32,098 bases of DNA. It comes from Collinsella aerofaciens. Its GTDB lineage: Bacteria; Actinomycetota; Coriobacteriia; Coriobacteriales; Coriobacteriaceae. Location: the NCBI RefSeq assembly GCF_018785245.1, contig NZ_WQPL01000078.1, forward strand, positions 1-32,098, written 5' to 3'. Position numbers and translations under genes: made by a program. The number at the start of each line of letters is the position of its first letter. Within the stretch, counting starts at the first letter, position 1. The notes under the pieces are model-generated. The model made no database searches. It was not told the DNA's origin and saw only the letters and a list, made by a program, of their open reading frames with translations. Shown here one piece after another: positions 16,640 to 24,798 of this stretch.

Positions 16640-17715
16640 TAGAGGTCTCCTCCCTTAAACGGCAAACCCTGCTCGGCCGCCCGCAGTATGCGCTCATCGA
16701 TTTGGGAACGCACGATATCGTTGGTGGCGACCCAGGCGGCAAAACTGGCGTTGTCGGGGGCGCCCAGGCCCTCTTGCAGTACCGGCGTCGCCTCGGACAG
16801 CGCAAGGACAAGTTCGTCGGTGGAGCCCACACTCACATTGACGCGGGCATAGACGCCATCGGGAAACTCGGTTTGGAAGTAGAGCGCCTCGGCTGCGTGC
16901 GGGCACGAACGCACAAGGATACGCAGGTAGTGTTCGGCACCCCCGTAGTCCAGCTCGCGCCAGGCAGCGCTCATCAGCGCGATGAGCGTCCACGGGTCCA
17001 AGTCACGCTCCGCATCTTTGGGGCGGCGGCGCAGCGGGGTATTCGCGAGGTACGGCACGGAGTGAGCGGAGCGAAAGCGCTTGAGCTCCTCGGCGGGGTA
17101 TTCGAGCTTTGCCATAGCGAGCATCGCGGTGTGGCGGACACCAGCGGGGTCGTTGGGCGCAAAGTCCAAGCTGCGATTCGCGGCTTCGAGCGACATGCGG
17201 TAGCGTCCGCTAATGAGCGCGCGCGATGCCAAGGCGGCAAGCCAGCGCAGGTAGGGGCGGCGCATAAGGTCGCCTGCGGCCTCACGCTCGTAGGGGTCCT
17301 GCGCCGAGGCGGTCTTGAGCGCCAGATCGTGCTCCACCTCGTCGCACTTGGACACCAGATACTGCACGTATTCCTCGTTGGAGCCGGCGGTGAGGGCGGT
17401 CAGCATGCGCTGAGCGTCCCAGTTGGTCGGGTCGAGCGCGGCTGCCTCGCGGAGCATGTTCTCGGCAGCTGCCTCTTCTTGCTCTGCCTGGGTATCGTCA
17501 GGGATAAAGGGAATGCGGTAGTCGACAGCCTCGACCACCTTGGCAATGAGGTGCCCGGCGCGGTCGCGGTCGTGCACGATGAGCGGTGCGGGGTTGCGGG
17601 TGAATTGTTCCATCAGACGCTCTACGGCGGCACCGTCGGTGAGCGGGATATTGTCGCGGCGCAAGGCCTCAAGAACGAGGCGATGGCAATCCTCTTGAAT
17701 GGGATCGAATGCCAT
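16639..17715 (-). CDS. Uncharacterised repeat-type helical protein, first gene of the MurT-GatD operon
   Basis: 358 residues from ATG at 17715, chosen because AGGAGG lies just upstream. It is helical with TPR-like segments: EQEEAAAENMLREAAALDPTNWDAQRML, then LASRALISGRYRMSLEAANRSLDFAPNDPAGVRHTAMLAMAKLE split over two helices pairs, and WRELDYGGAEHYLRILVRSCP. It shares its layout with the next gene, implying an old duplication. There are no transmembrane or enzyme motifs. An AT-rich promoter-like stretch lies at about 17740-17775. Function unknown; it may form a heterodimer with the downstream paralogue. Confidence 0.8.
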   Translation of the reverse strand: MAFDPIQEDCHRLVLEALRRDNIPLTDGAAVERLMEQFTRNPAPLIVHDRDRAGHLIAKVVEAVDYRIPFIPDDTQAEQEEAAAENMLREAAALDPTNWDAQRMLTALTAGSNEEYVQYLVSKCDEVEHDLALKTASAQDPYEREAAGDLMRRPYLRWLAALASRALISGRYRMSLEAANRSLDFAPNDPAGVRHTAMLAMAKLEYPAEELKRFRSAHSVPYLANTPLRRRPKDAERDLDPWTLIALMSAAWRELDYGGAEHYLRILVRSCPHAAEALYFQTEFPDGVYARVNVSVGSTDELVLALSEATPVLQEGLGAPDNASFAAWVATNDIVRSQIDERILRAAEQGLPFKGGDL

Positions 17716-18215
17716 GGGGCCTCCTTTGCTGCAGTTAGGGTTCAAATGTTTCTATATAAGGTTCTAGTTTACCCGCATGTGGCACACCGGGGGTGCCGCA
17801 CTTGGACTTGCACCTTTGCACCACGAAGACGGATGTCGCACAAATGTCGGCACCTTGGACGACCGAGTGGTATCACGGTGCCGCAAACGGTCGATTTTTG
17901 GCGGCGAACGGTGCATATTTTGGAGGGGCACGGTCCTGCCCGGGATATGTAGTCAACCTTGATAAAACGTTTGCCCAGCTTGGGAGTATGAATGCCGCAC
18001 AAGGGTCTTCAGGGATAGAAAAAACGTTTCATCATTGGCGGCTTTAGGTGAATAACTGACCAACCAGAACGGTAAAATAGTGTTTGTCTGAGCGTTGAGA
18101 CGTTTAGACATCGCGCATTGTCATCGCCGGCAACGCGCAAAATGGTCCTAACGGAGCCAATCGGGTGCTCCGTTATATACGCAAGTCTAAGAGGGGCTTG
18201 TTTAGGAGGCACAGT
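17716..18215. other. Non-coding divergent promoter region (500 bp)
   Basis: It lies between the MurT-GatD operon and the iron alcohol dehydrogenase. It holds two identical AAACGTTT palindromes (17965-17972 and 18022-18029), several scattered TGCCGCA motifs (about 17793, 17880, 17993), and a hairpin ACGGAGC / GCTCCGT at 18151-18173 that may be an attenuator or a stem in the leader. No credible gene is present on either strand. Confidence 0.5.
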
Positions 18216-19439
18216 ATGGGACGTTTTACCAATCCTCGCGATCTGTACTTTGGTGAGGGCGCTCGCCACGAGGTGAAGAACCTCAAGGGTAAGAAGGCCA
18301 TCATCGTTTCTGGCGGCAGCTCTATGCGCCGCGGCGGGTTCCTGCAGGACGTTGAGGCCGACCTCAAAGAGGCCGGCATGGAGGTCAAGCTGTTCGAGGG
18401 CGTCGAGTCCGATCCCTCCATCGAGACCGTCATGAAGGGCGCAGCCGCTATGCGCGACTTCGAGCCCGACTGGATCGTTGCTATCGGCGGCGGTTCGCCC
18501 ATCGATGCCGCTAAGGCCATGTGGGTCTTCTACGAGTATCCCGAGGAGTCCTTCGACAACATCATCCAGCCGTTCAGCTTCCCCGAGCTGCGTCAGAAGG
18601 CTCATTTCTGCGCCATCTCCTCTACCTCCGGCACCGCTACCGAGGTCACCGCGTTCTCCGTCATTACCGACTACGCCAAGGGCATCAAGTACCCGCTGGC
18701 CGACTTCAACATCACCCCTGATGTCGCCATCGTCGACCCCGAGCTCACCTACACCATGCCCGCCAAGCTGTGCGCTCACACCGGCATGGATGCTCTGACC
18801 CACTGCATGGAGGCCTACGTTTCCACCTGCGCCTCTATGTTCACCGACGCCAACGCCCTGCACGGCATCCGCGAGATCGTCGAGTGGCTGCCCAAGTCCT
18901 ATGCTGGCGACCATGAGGCCCGTCAGCACATGCACGAGGCTCAGTGCATCGCCGGTATCGCCTTCTCCTCGGGCCTGCTCGGCATCGTTCACTCCATGGC
19001 TCACAAGACCGGTGCTGCCTTCGAGAACGGCCACATCATCCACGGTGCTGCTAACGCCATGTACCTGGGCAAGGTCATCCAGTGGAACTCCAAGGACCCG
19101 CGTGCTGCCGAGCGTTACGCTTACGTGGCCAAGGAGATCCTGCACCTTCCCGGCGAGACCAACGAGGAGCTCATCGCTGCGCTCGTTCAGAAGATTCGCG
19201 ACCTCAACGACCAGCTCAACATTCCGCAGTCCATCAAGGATTACGCGAATGGTGGCGTGAAGGTCGACGCCGAGAACCCGCAGATGGTTTCCGAGGAGGA
19301 GTTCCTCGCCAAGCTGCCCGAGATCGCCGCGAACGCCGAGCAGGACGCCTGCACGCCCGAGAACCCGCGTGAGACCAAGGCTGCTGACTTTGAGAAGATC
19401 CTCAAGGCCTGCTACTACGACACCGACATCGATTTCTAA
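18216..19439 (+). CDS. Iron-containing alcohol dehydrogenase (AdhE-C / butanol dehydrogenase type)
   Basis: 407 residues. ATG at 18216 follows a strong AGGAGG. NAD(P) site: WIVAIGGGSPIDAAKAMW; substrate/cofactor loop: AISSTSGTATEVTAFSVI; metal-binding residues in GMDALTHCMEAY (Asp, His) and HSMAHKTGAAFENGHIIHGAANA (two His). The sequence style, including KYPLADFNITPDVAIVD, is that of the alcohol dehydrogenase half of AdhE. Likely role: NADH-dependent reduction of an aldehyde to alcohol during fermentation, cytoplasmic. The codon choice is strongly biased, suggesting high expression. A terminator hairpin follows at 19462. The exact substrate (acetaldehyde, butyraldehyde, lactaldehyde) cannot be told. 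Confidence 0.92.
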   Translation: MGRFTNPRDLYFGEGARHEVKNLKGKKAIIVSGGSSMRRGGFLQDVEADLKEAGMEVKLFEGVESDPSIETVMKGAAAMRDFEPDWIVAIGGGSPIDAAKAMWVFYEYPEESFDNIIQPFSFPELRQKAHFCAISSTSGTATEVTAFSVITDYAKGIKYPLADFNITPDVAIVDPELTYTMPAKLCAHTGMDALTHCMEAYVSTCASMFTDANALHGIREIVEWLPKSYAGDHEARQHMHEAQCIAGIAFSSGLLGIVHSMAHKTGAAFENGHIIHGAANAMYLGKVIQWNSKDPRAAERYAYVAKEILHLPGETNEELIAALVQKIRDLNDQLNIPQSIKDYANGGVKVDAENPQMVSEEEFLAKLPEIAANAEQDACTPENPRETKAADFEKILKACYYDTDIDF

Positions 19440-19461
19440 TCGACTCTTGTTATCGTAACGA

Positions 19462-19501
19462 GGGGCTCCGCACGTATCTGTACGGAGCCCCTTTCTTTTT
19501 T
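19462..19501 (+). terminator. Rho-independent terminator after the alcohol dehydrogenase
   Basis: GGGGCTCCG pairs with CGGAGCCCC around an internal CACGTATCTGTA and is followed by TTTCTTTTTT. Only 16 bp separate its end from the next start codon at 19518. Confidence 0.88.
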
Positions 19502-19517
19502 AGAGAATGGGATAGTT

Positions 19518-20618
19518 ATGGCTGCAATTTTCAATAGCCCCAGCAAGTACATCCAGGGTCCGGACGAGCTCGCCAAGCTCGGCTCCTATGTCGAGCCGCT
19601 CGGCGCTAAGGCCCTCGTCATCGTGACGCCTTCGGGCAAGAAGCGCGTCGGTGCCAAGATCGAGGGCGGCTTTGCCGAGGCTAAGGCCGAGCTGCTGTTT
19701 GAGGACTTTAACGGCGAGTGCTCCAAGGGCGAGGTCGATCGCCTGGTTGCGCTCGCTCGCGACAACGGTTGCGACATCATCGTCGGTGTCGGTGGCGGCA
19801 AGATCCTCGACACCGCGAAGGCCGTCGCCTATTACCTGGAGTCCCCGGTTATCATTTGTCCCACCATTGCTTCGACCGATGCACCGTGTTCGGCGCTTTC
19901 GGTGCTTTATACCGATGACGGCCAGTTCGATAAATATCTCTTCCTTAAGGCAAACCCCAACATTGTCCTGATGGATACGACGGTTATCGCGGCGAGCCCG
20001 GTGCGCTTGACGGTTTCCGGTATGGGCGATGCGCTCGCAACCTACTTTGAGGCTCAGGCGACGCACGATGCCGACGGTGGCACTTGCGCCGGCGGTAAGG
20101 GCGGAATGGCCGGCCTGGCGCTCGCCAAGCTCTGCTATGAGACGCTCATGGCCGATGGCGTCAAGGCCAAGGTCGCGCTGGAGAAGGGGGCGCTGACGCC
20201 TGCCGTCGAGCACATCATTGAGGCCAATACGCTGCTTTCGGGCATTGGCTTTGAGAGCTCGGGCCTTGCTGCTGCTCATGCCATCCACAATGGCCTGACG
20301 ATGCTGCCCGAGTGCCATGGCATGTATCACGGCGAGAAGGTCGCCTTTGGCACCATCGTCCAGCTGGTACTCGAGGATGCTCCGACTGAGAAACTCGAGG
20401 AAGTCTTGGGCTTCTGCATTGAGCTGGGCCTGCCGGTCACGATGAAGGAACTTGGCGTTGCAGAGCTTACGCGCGAGCAGGCCATGATTGTTGCCGAGGC
20501 CGCCTGCGCACCCGATGACACCATGTGCAACATGCCCTTTGAGGTGACGCCCGAGATGGTCGCAAACGCCATCCTGGGTGCCGACGCGCTGGGCCACTAC
20601 TATCTCATGGATGAGTAA
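19518..20618 (+). CDS. gldA: Glycerol dehydrogenase (first paralogue)
   Basis: 366 residues, normal GldA length. It starts FNSPSKYIQGPDELAKLG, typical of the family. NAD site: IIVGVGGGKILDTAKAVAYY; ICPTIASTDAPCSALSV loop; zinc ligands Asp in SGMGDALATYFEA and His in AAHAIHNGL and YHGEKVAFG. It oxidises glycerol to dihydroxyacetone with NAD+ in the cytoplasm, or runs in reverse as a redox sink. ATG at 19518 has only a weak site (GAGAATGGGA) and lies immediately after the upstream terminator, so it depends on readthrough or a promoter inside the preceding gene. It ends with its own terminator at 20632. No dihydroxyacetone kinase lies nearby. Confidence 0.93.
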   Translation: MAAIFNSPSKYIQGPDELAKLGSYVEPLGAKALVIVTPSGKKRVGAKIEGGFAEAKAELLFEDFNGECSKGEVDRLVALARDNGCDIIVGVGGGKILDTAKAVAYYLESPVIICPTIASTDAPCSALSVLYTDDGQFDKYLFLKANPNIVLMDTTVIAASPVRLTVSGMGDALATYFEAQATHDADGGTCAGGKGGMAGLALAKLCYETLMADGVKAKVALEKGALTPAVEHIIEANTLLSGIGFESSGLAAAHAIHNGLTMLPECHGMYHGEKVAFGTIVQLVLEDAPTEKLEEVLGFCIELGLPVTMKELGVAELTREQAMIVAEAACAPDDTMCNMPFEVTPEMVANAILGADALGHYYLMDE

Positions 20619-20631
20619 ATCAAGCTAAGGA

Positions 20632-20667
20632 AGGGGCAAAGCCAGCAGATGACTTTGCCCCTTTTTG
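20632..20667 (+). terminator. Rho-independent terminator of first gldA
   Basis: AGGGGCAAAG pairs with CTTTGCCCCT around an 11-nt loop and runs into TTTTT, 13 bp after the stop. The loop (CCAGCAGATGA) is unlike that of the constant-loop hairpin starting 4 bp further on. Confidence 0.85.
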
Positions 20668-20670
20668 CTA

Positions 20671-20701
20671 TGGTGCAAAGGGGTCAGGGTACTTTGCACC
20701 A
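20671..20701. repeat. Constant-loop hairpin B
   Basis: 10-bp perfect stem TGGTGCAAAG / CTTTGCACCA around the 11-nt loop GGGTCAGGGTA. There is no T-run, so it is not a terminator. It lies between the terminator of the first gldA and the second one, 31 bp before its start. Confidence 0.85.
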
Positions 20702-20731
20702 ATCGTTGTTTGATGAAGGGTGGATTCTCGT

Positions 20732-21799
20732 ATGGCGCTTCCTATGGTTTACGGCGGTCCCGGCCGGTATGTTCAGGGGCCGGGCGAACTGTCGCGTCAG
20801 GGCAGGTATTTGTCATGGTTGGGATGCGCTGCCTATGTCTTGTTTGACCAGGGCACCGAGGATCGGCTGTGCAGGCAGATCGTCGATGGATTTCTGGACG
20901 ACGATCTGAGTGAGCCGTTCTTTAAGATTTATGACGGTCCGTGTACGGAAGGGGCCGTTGTCGAAATGGCTAAGGAAGCCCAGGCTGAGTATTGCGACAT
21001 GGTGGTGGGTATTGGCGGCGGCAAGATGCTCGATATCGCCAAGGCCGTTGCGTTTTATGCCGAGTTGCCGTTGTGCGTATGTCCCACGGCGGCGTCGATG
21101 GACGGTCCGTGCAGCGCGATTTCGGTGCTGTATCACGAGGACGGGTCGTTCGACCGCTACCTGATGCTCGAGAAGAATCCAGACTTGGTCGTGGTCGATA
21201 CCAACGTGGTCGCGGCGGCCCCGCTGCGTATGACGGTCGCTGGTATGGGCGATGCGCTGGCAACGTATTTCGAGGCGCGTTCGTGCGCCGCGGCGCACGG
21301 CGCCAACGAGCACGGTGGCGCGCCGGGACACTTGGCCTTGGTTGCGGCTCGTGCCTGCTATGACACACTCATGGAGTGCGGCGTCGCTGCCAAGCGCGAT
21401 CTCAAAAAGGGCCGTACATCGCCAGCGGTTGAGCGCCTGATCGAGTGCAATATTCTGCTCTCGGGTGTTGGCTTTGAGAGTGGTGGCCTAGCGCTTGCCC
21501 ATGCCATAGCCAACGGCCTGACGATTCTGCCCGAGTGCAAGGCCATGCATGGTGAGGCCGTGGCATTTGGCCTGGTGGTGCAGCTGCGCCTGGAGCGTGC
21601 GCCCGAGCTTAATCAGGTGCTCGAGTTTTGCCGGCGCGTCGGTCTGCCGACGACGCTCGAGGAGCTGGGCCTTGACGAGATTTCCGATGCCGACCTGATG
21701 AGCGTTGCGGATGCGGCCTTTAGAAACGAGCGTAACATGGCCAACGAGCAGGTCAAGGTGACCGAACAGAAGCTCGTGCAGCTCATGCGCGAGGCATAG
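20732..21799 (+). CDS. Glycerol dehydrogenase (second paralogue)
   Basis: 355 residues from ATG at 20732 with GAAGGGTGG upstream. It is closely similar to the preceding gldA along its whole length: YGGPGRYVQGPGELSRQG start, VVGIGGGKMLDIAKAVAFY, VCPTAASMDGPCSAISV, AGMGDALATYFEA (zinc Asp), LAHAIANGL and MHGEAVAFG (zinc His residues). Differences are the loss of the second His in AHAI(H/A)NGL and shorter loops near the end. The core metal and NAD residues are kept, so it is probably active, perhaps on a different diol or ketone. It is separated from its paralogue by a terminator and a hairpin, so expression is likely independent. After it, 21800-21949 has only promoter-like sequence (TATCAT near 21905). 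Confidence 0.88.
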   Translation: MALPMVYGGPGRYVQGPGELSRQGRYLSWLGCAAYVLFDQGTEDRLCRQIVDGFLDDDLSEPFFKIYDGPCTEGAVVEMAKEAQAEYCDMVVGIGGGKMLDIAKAVAFYAELPLCVCPTAASMDGPCSAISVLYHEDGSFDRYLMLEKNPDLVVVDTNVVAAAPLRMTVAGMGDALATYFEARSCAAAHGANEHGGAPGHLALVAARACYDTLMECGVAAKRDLKKGRTSPAVERLIECNILLSGVGFESGGLALAHAIANGLTILPECKAMHGEAVAFGLVVQLRLERAPELNQVLEFCRRVGLPTTLEELGLDEISDADLMSVADAAFRNERNMANEQVKVTEQKLVQLMREA

Positions 21800-21949
21800 C
21801 TAGGCGCTTGATCGACCTTGTGCAATCGAGGCGGCGATAGGCATAGGCTATTTGCCTCAAAGGTGCGCCGCGTGTAATTTGCCCGAGGCGTGGGCCGATA
21901 GCGTATCATTATCTCTTGCTTGTTTGCACCGCTCAGGGAGGGGCCGCGC

Positions 21950-23203
21950 ATGGCGCAGGAACACGATCTGTTTGATGACATTATCGAGATCAGCAAGGGT
22001 TTCGACTTTCTTAAAAACCCGCTTGGCGGCGTGACCGATGCACTCGATCCGTCGGCGCCGCAGTGGAATCCTGCCGACTACAAGGAGCGCCCGCGCGGCA
22101 ACACCATTCCGTGCTTGACCTGCAAAAACGAAAAGAGCGGCTGCACCGCGTGCATGGACGTGTGCCCGGTCAACGCTATCGAGGTCGAGGAAGACGCCAT
22201 CGAGATCCTCGACTCCTGTCGCAAGTGCGGCCTGTGCGCCGCTGCCTGTCCGACCGAGGCGATCATCTCGCCGCGTCTGGCGCCCAAAAACCTGTATGAC
22301 GATATTGTCTCGGCGGCTACGAGCCACGAGACCGCCTACGTCACCTGCACGCGCGCCCTCAAGCGCATGCCGCGCGAGAACGAGGCCGTCGTTGCCTGCG
22401 TGGGCGATATTACGGCCGAGACCTGGTTCTCGGTACTGGCGGACTATCCCAACGTGAGTGTGTACCTGCCGTTGGGCGTGTGCGATAAATGCCGCAACAC
22501 CGGCGGCGAGGACATTCTGGGCGAGGCGATTGCGAAGGCCGAGGAGTGGTCTGGCACGGGTATGGGCCTGGAGGTCGACCCCAAGAGCCTCAAGTGCCAT
22601 AAGCGCCGCGAGTACGAGCGCAAGGAGTACATGGAAAAGATTGCTCGCACCACGGGCCTGACGGTGACCAAGCTCAACCCGGCGACGGCGGCGCTGGCCT
22701 CGGTGACGCAAAAGCTCAAGGCCCATCGCCATCAGATTACCCAGCTGGAGCGCACGCTCAACACCATGTGCGGCACCACGACGACCAAGCGTCGACGTTC
22801 GCTCACGCACGGGCGGCAGCTGGTGCTCTCGACGCTGCAAAACCACCCCGAGCTTGCCCAGAACATGCAGGTGAGCACGCCGGAATGCGATTTTGACAAG
22901 TGCACGTCGTGCGGTGAGTGCGTCAACGTGTGCCCCACGTTCGCCTGCGATTTGGTGGGAAGCGGCCGCTTTGCACTGGAGTCCACGTATTGCCTAGGTT
23001 GCGGAGCCTGCGTCAAGGTGTGTCCCGAGCATGCGCTCAAACTTGTTGAACACGATGCGTCCAACTTGGTCGTCGTCGATCCCGAAGCCGAGGAAAAGGC
23101 CGCCCAGAAGGCGAAGGCTCACGAAGAAGCTGAGAAGGTCAAGGCCGAAGCAAAGGCCAAGCTCGACAAGATGCTCGATCAGGTGGAGAAGCTCGCGGAC
23201 TAG
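21950..23203 (+). CDS. Multi-cluster ferredoxin-like protein of unknown partner
   Basis: 417 residues, ATG at 21950 after GGGAGGGG. Two ferredoxin-like double-cluster units lie at opposite ends. N-terminal Cys55, 58, 65, 68, 72 and Cys90, 93, 96, 100 (CRKCGLCAAACPTEA). C-terminal Cys318, 321, 324, 328 (CTSCGECVNVCP) and 348, 351, 354, 358 (CLGCGACVKVCP). That implies up to four [4Fe-4S] clusters. The middle (about 120-310) contains four further cysteines (133, 150, 178, 181; LGVCDKC) and a basic helical stretch I do not recognise. The tail (370-417) is a charged Lys/Glu/Ala coiled coil. No signal peptide. Inferred role: cytoplasmic electron carrier docking to another enzyme. It stands alone upstream of ychF. 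Confidence 0.78.
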   Translation: MAQEHDLFDDIIEISKGFDFLKNPLGGVTDALDPSAPQWNPADYKERPRGNTIPCLTCKNEKSGCTACMDVCPVNAIEVEEDAIEILDSCRKCGLCAAACPTEAIISPRLAPKNLYDDIVSAATSHETAYVTCTRALKRMPRENEAVVACVGDITAETWFSVLADYPNVSVYLPLGVCDKCRNTGGEDILGEAIAKAEEWSGTGMGLEVDPKSLKCHKRREYERKEYMEKIARTTGLTVTKLNPATAALASVTQKLKAHRHQITQLERTLNTMCGTTTTKRRRSLTHGRQLVLSTLQNHPELAQNMQVSTPECDFDKCTSCGECVNVCPTFACDLVGSGRFALESTYCLGCGACVKVCPEHALKLVEHDASNLVVVDPEAEEKAAQKAKAHEEAEKVKAEAKAKLDKMLDQVEKLAD

Positions 23204-23230
23204 CCAGCGACCCCAATTTTTGCTTCATTT

Positions 23231-23280
23231 GCGCCGCCGCGGTGTCCGGATTCGCCCGGATGCTGCGGCGGCGCTATACT
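23231..23280 (+). promoter_or_regulatory. GC hairpin followed by a -10-like box upstream of ychF
   Basis: GCGCCGCCGC (23231-23240) pairs exactly with GCGGCGGCGC (23265-23274), with an inner TCCGG/CCGGA stem. TATACT at 23275-23280 follows directly in place of a T-run and could be the -10 of ychF. The hairpin may end the ferredoxin-like gene transcript. Confidence 0.45.
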
Positions 23281-23317
23281 TATGCAGTTTGAAGTACCTG
23301 TACCAAAAGGAGCTGTC

Positions 23318-24394
23318 GTGTCCCTTTCCATCGGTATCGTGGGCCTGCCCAACGTGGGCAAGTCGACGCTGTTCACCGCGCTTACCAAAAAGACCGGCCT
23401 TGCCGCCAACTACCCGTTTGCCACGATCGACCCCAACGTGGGCATCGTCGATGTGCCCGATAGCCGCCTGCAAAAGCTCGCCGACATCGTCAACCCCGGC
23501 CGCATTGTGCCGGCTACGGTCGAGTTTGTCGACATCGCGGGCCTGGTGAAGGGTGCCAACGAGGGCGAGGGCCTGGGCAACCAGTTCTTGGCAAACATCC
23601 GCGAGACCGACGCCATCTGCGAGGTCGTGCGCTACTTTAAGGACCCCAACGTCATGCGTGAGGTGGGCCGCACGGGCGAGTTCGTCGATCCCGCCGGCGA
23701 TGCCGACACCATCATGACCGAGCTCATCCTGGCCGACATGGGCACACTCGAGAAGCAGCTGCCTAAGCTCGAGAAGGAGGCCAAGCGCGACAAGGAGCTC
23801 ATGCCCAAGTTCGAGGTCGCCAAGCGCCTACTCGCCTGGCTCAACGAGGGTAAGCGCGCCGCATCTATGGAGATGACCGACGAGGAGCGTGCCGCCGCCA
23901 AGGGCCTGTTCCTGCTCACCATGAAGCCCATCCTGTACGTGGCCAACGTGGACGAGGATATGCTCAACGACGACCTGGCGCCCATCGATGGTGTCAAGCC
24001 GCTGCCCATCTGCGCCAAGATCGAAGCCGAGCTTTCCGAGCTCGACCCCGAGGACGCCGCCGACTACCTGGAGAGCCTGGGCCTGGAGCAGCCCGGTCTG
24101 GACGTGCTCGCGCAGGCAGCCTACAAGCTGCTCGGCCTGCAGTCGTTCTTTACGGCCGGCGAGATGGAGGTCAAGGCCTGGACGGTTCGTCAGGGCGCGA
24201 CCGCCCCGCAGGCCGCCGGTGTCATCCACACCGACTTTGAGCGTGGCTTTATTAAGGCCGAGGTCATTGGCTACGACGACTACATCGAGCTCGGCGGCGA
24301 GCAGGGCGCTAAGGCTGCCGGCAAGCTACGCATTGAGGGCAAGGACTATGTTATGGCCGATGGCGACGTCGTGCACTTCCGCTTTAATGTGTAA
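23318..24394 (+). CDS. ychF: Redox-regulated ATPase/GTPase YchF (OLA1 family)
   Basis: 358 residues from GTG at 23318, chosen for the AAAAGGAG site; a longer in-frame ATG at 23282 lacks one. P-loop GLPNVGKST near the N-terminus, [15 protein letters not shown] (switch region), [20 protein letters not shown] (G3, DxxG), VANVDED in the G4 position instead of NKxD, as usual for this ATP-preferring family, and the C-terminal TGS domain ending [18 protein letters not shown]. It binds ribosomes and is linked to stress and redox responses in other bacteria; cytoplasmic. The next gene starts 12 bp downstream, so they are probably cotranscribed. Confidence 0.96.
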   Translation: MSLSIGIVGLPNVGKSTLFTALTKKTGLAANYPFATIDPNVGIVDVPDSRLQKLADIVNPGRIVPATVEFVDIAGLVKGANEGEGLGNQFLANIRETDAICEVVRYFKDPNVMREVGRTGEFVDPAGDADTIMTELILADMGTLEKQLPKLEKEAKRDKELMPKFEVAKRLLAWLNEGKRAASMEMTDEERAAAKGLFLLTMKPILYVANVDEDMLNDDLAPIDGVKPLPICAKIEAELSELDPEDAADYLESLGLEQPGLDVLAQAAYKLLGLQSFFTAGEMEVKAWTVRQGATAPQAAGVIHTDFERGFIKAEVIGYDDYIELGGEQGAKAAGKLRIEGKDYVMADGDVVHFRFNV

Positions 24395-24405
24395 GGACGA
24401 CGCGC

Positions 24406-24789
24406 ATGTTTAAATATGGCAAAAAAGCTGGCTACATGGGTATTGCGCTGCTCGTACTTGCGGTGATTCCGCTGGCGGTTGCAGCGTTTGTTATCCCCAA
24501 CATTGGCCCCGAGGTGGCAACGAAGTTTAACGCAGCCGGCGAGGTGACGCGCTGGGGCAAGAGCTACGAGCTGCTGGCACTGCCGGTGCTCAACCTACTG
24601 CTGAGCGTGGCGACGTACTTTACGGCGGGACGCCAGGCTAAAAACAATGATGACTCCGCCGCCATGGCGCGCATCGTGTGCGAGCGCTACCTGCGCAACG
24701 GCTGCATCACGGGTGTGTTCCTCAACGTGATCAACGTTTACTTTATGTACTCGGCGATTACCGGAACGGGCTTTGGCTTTGGTTTCTAG
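24406..24789 (+). CDS. Small membrane protein, DUF1648-like
   Basis: 127 residues with three hydrophobic segments (about 10-31, 48-67, 95-117). The loop IPNIGPEVATKFNAAGEVTRWG resembles the DUF1648 pattern (IPxHFxxxGxxD) found in SdpI-like immunity and other membrane proteins, but the match is partial. It follows ychF by 12 bp. Its end is only 9 bp from the end of a convergent gene. No function can be assigned; alternatives are an orphan membrane anchor or a remnant of an SdpI-type protein. Confidence 0.7.
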   Translation: MFKYGKKAGYMGIALLVLAVIPLAVAAFVIPNIGPEVATKFNAAGEVTRWGKSYELLALPVLNLLLSVATYFTAGRQAKNNDDSAAMARIVCERYLRNGCITGVFLNVINVYFMYSAITGTGFGFGF

Positions 24790-24798
24790 CTTGTCCTT

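Noticed and set aside
16702-17952. Plus-strand open frame opposite the helical protein gene
   Set aside because: Antisense shadow; the minus-strand gene has AGGAGG, a TAATG overlap with its neighbour and a paralogue next door.
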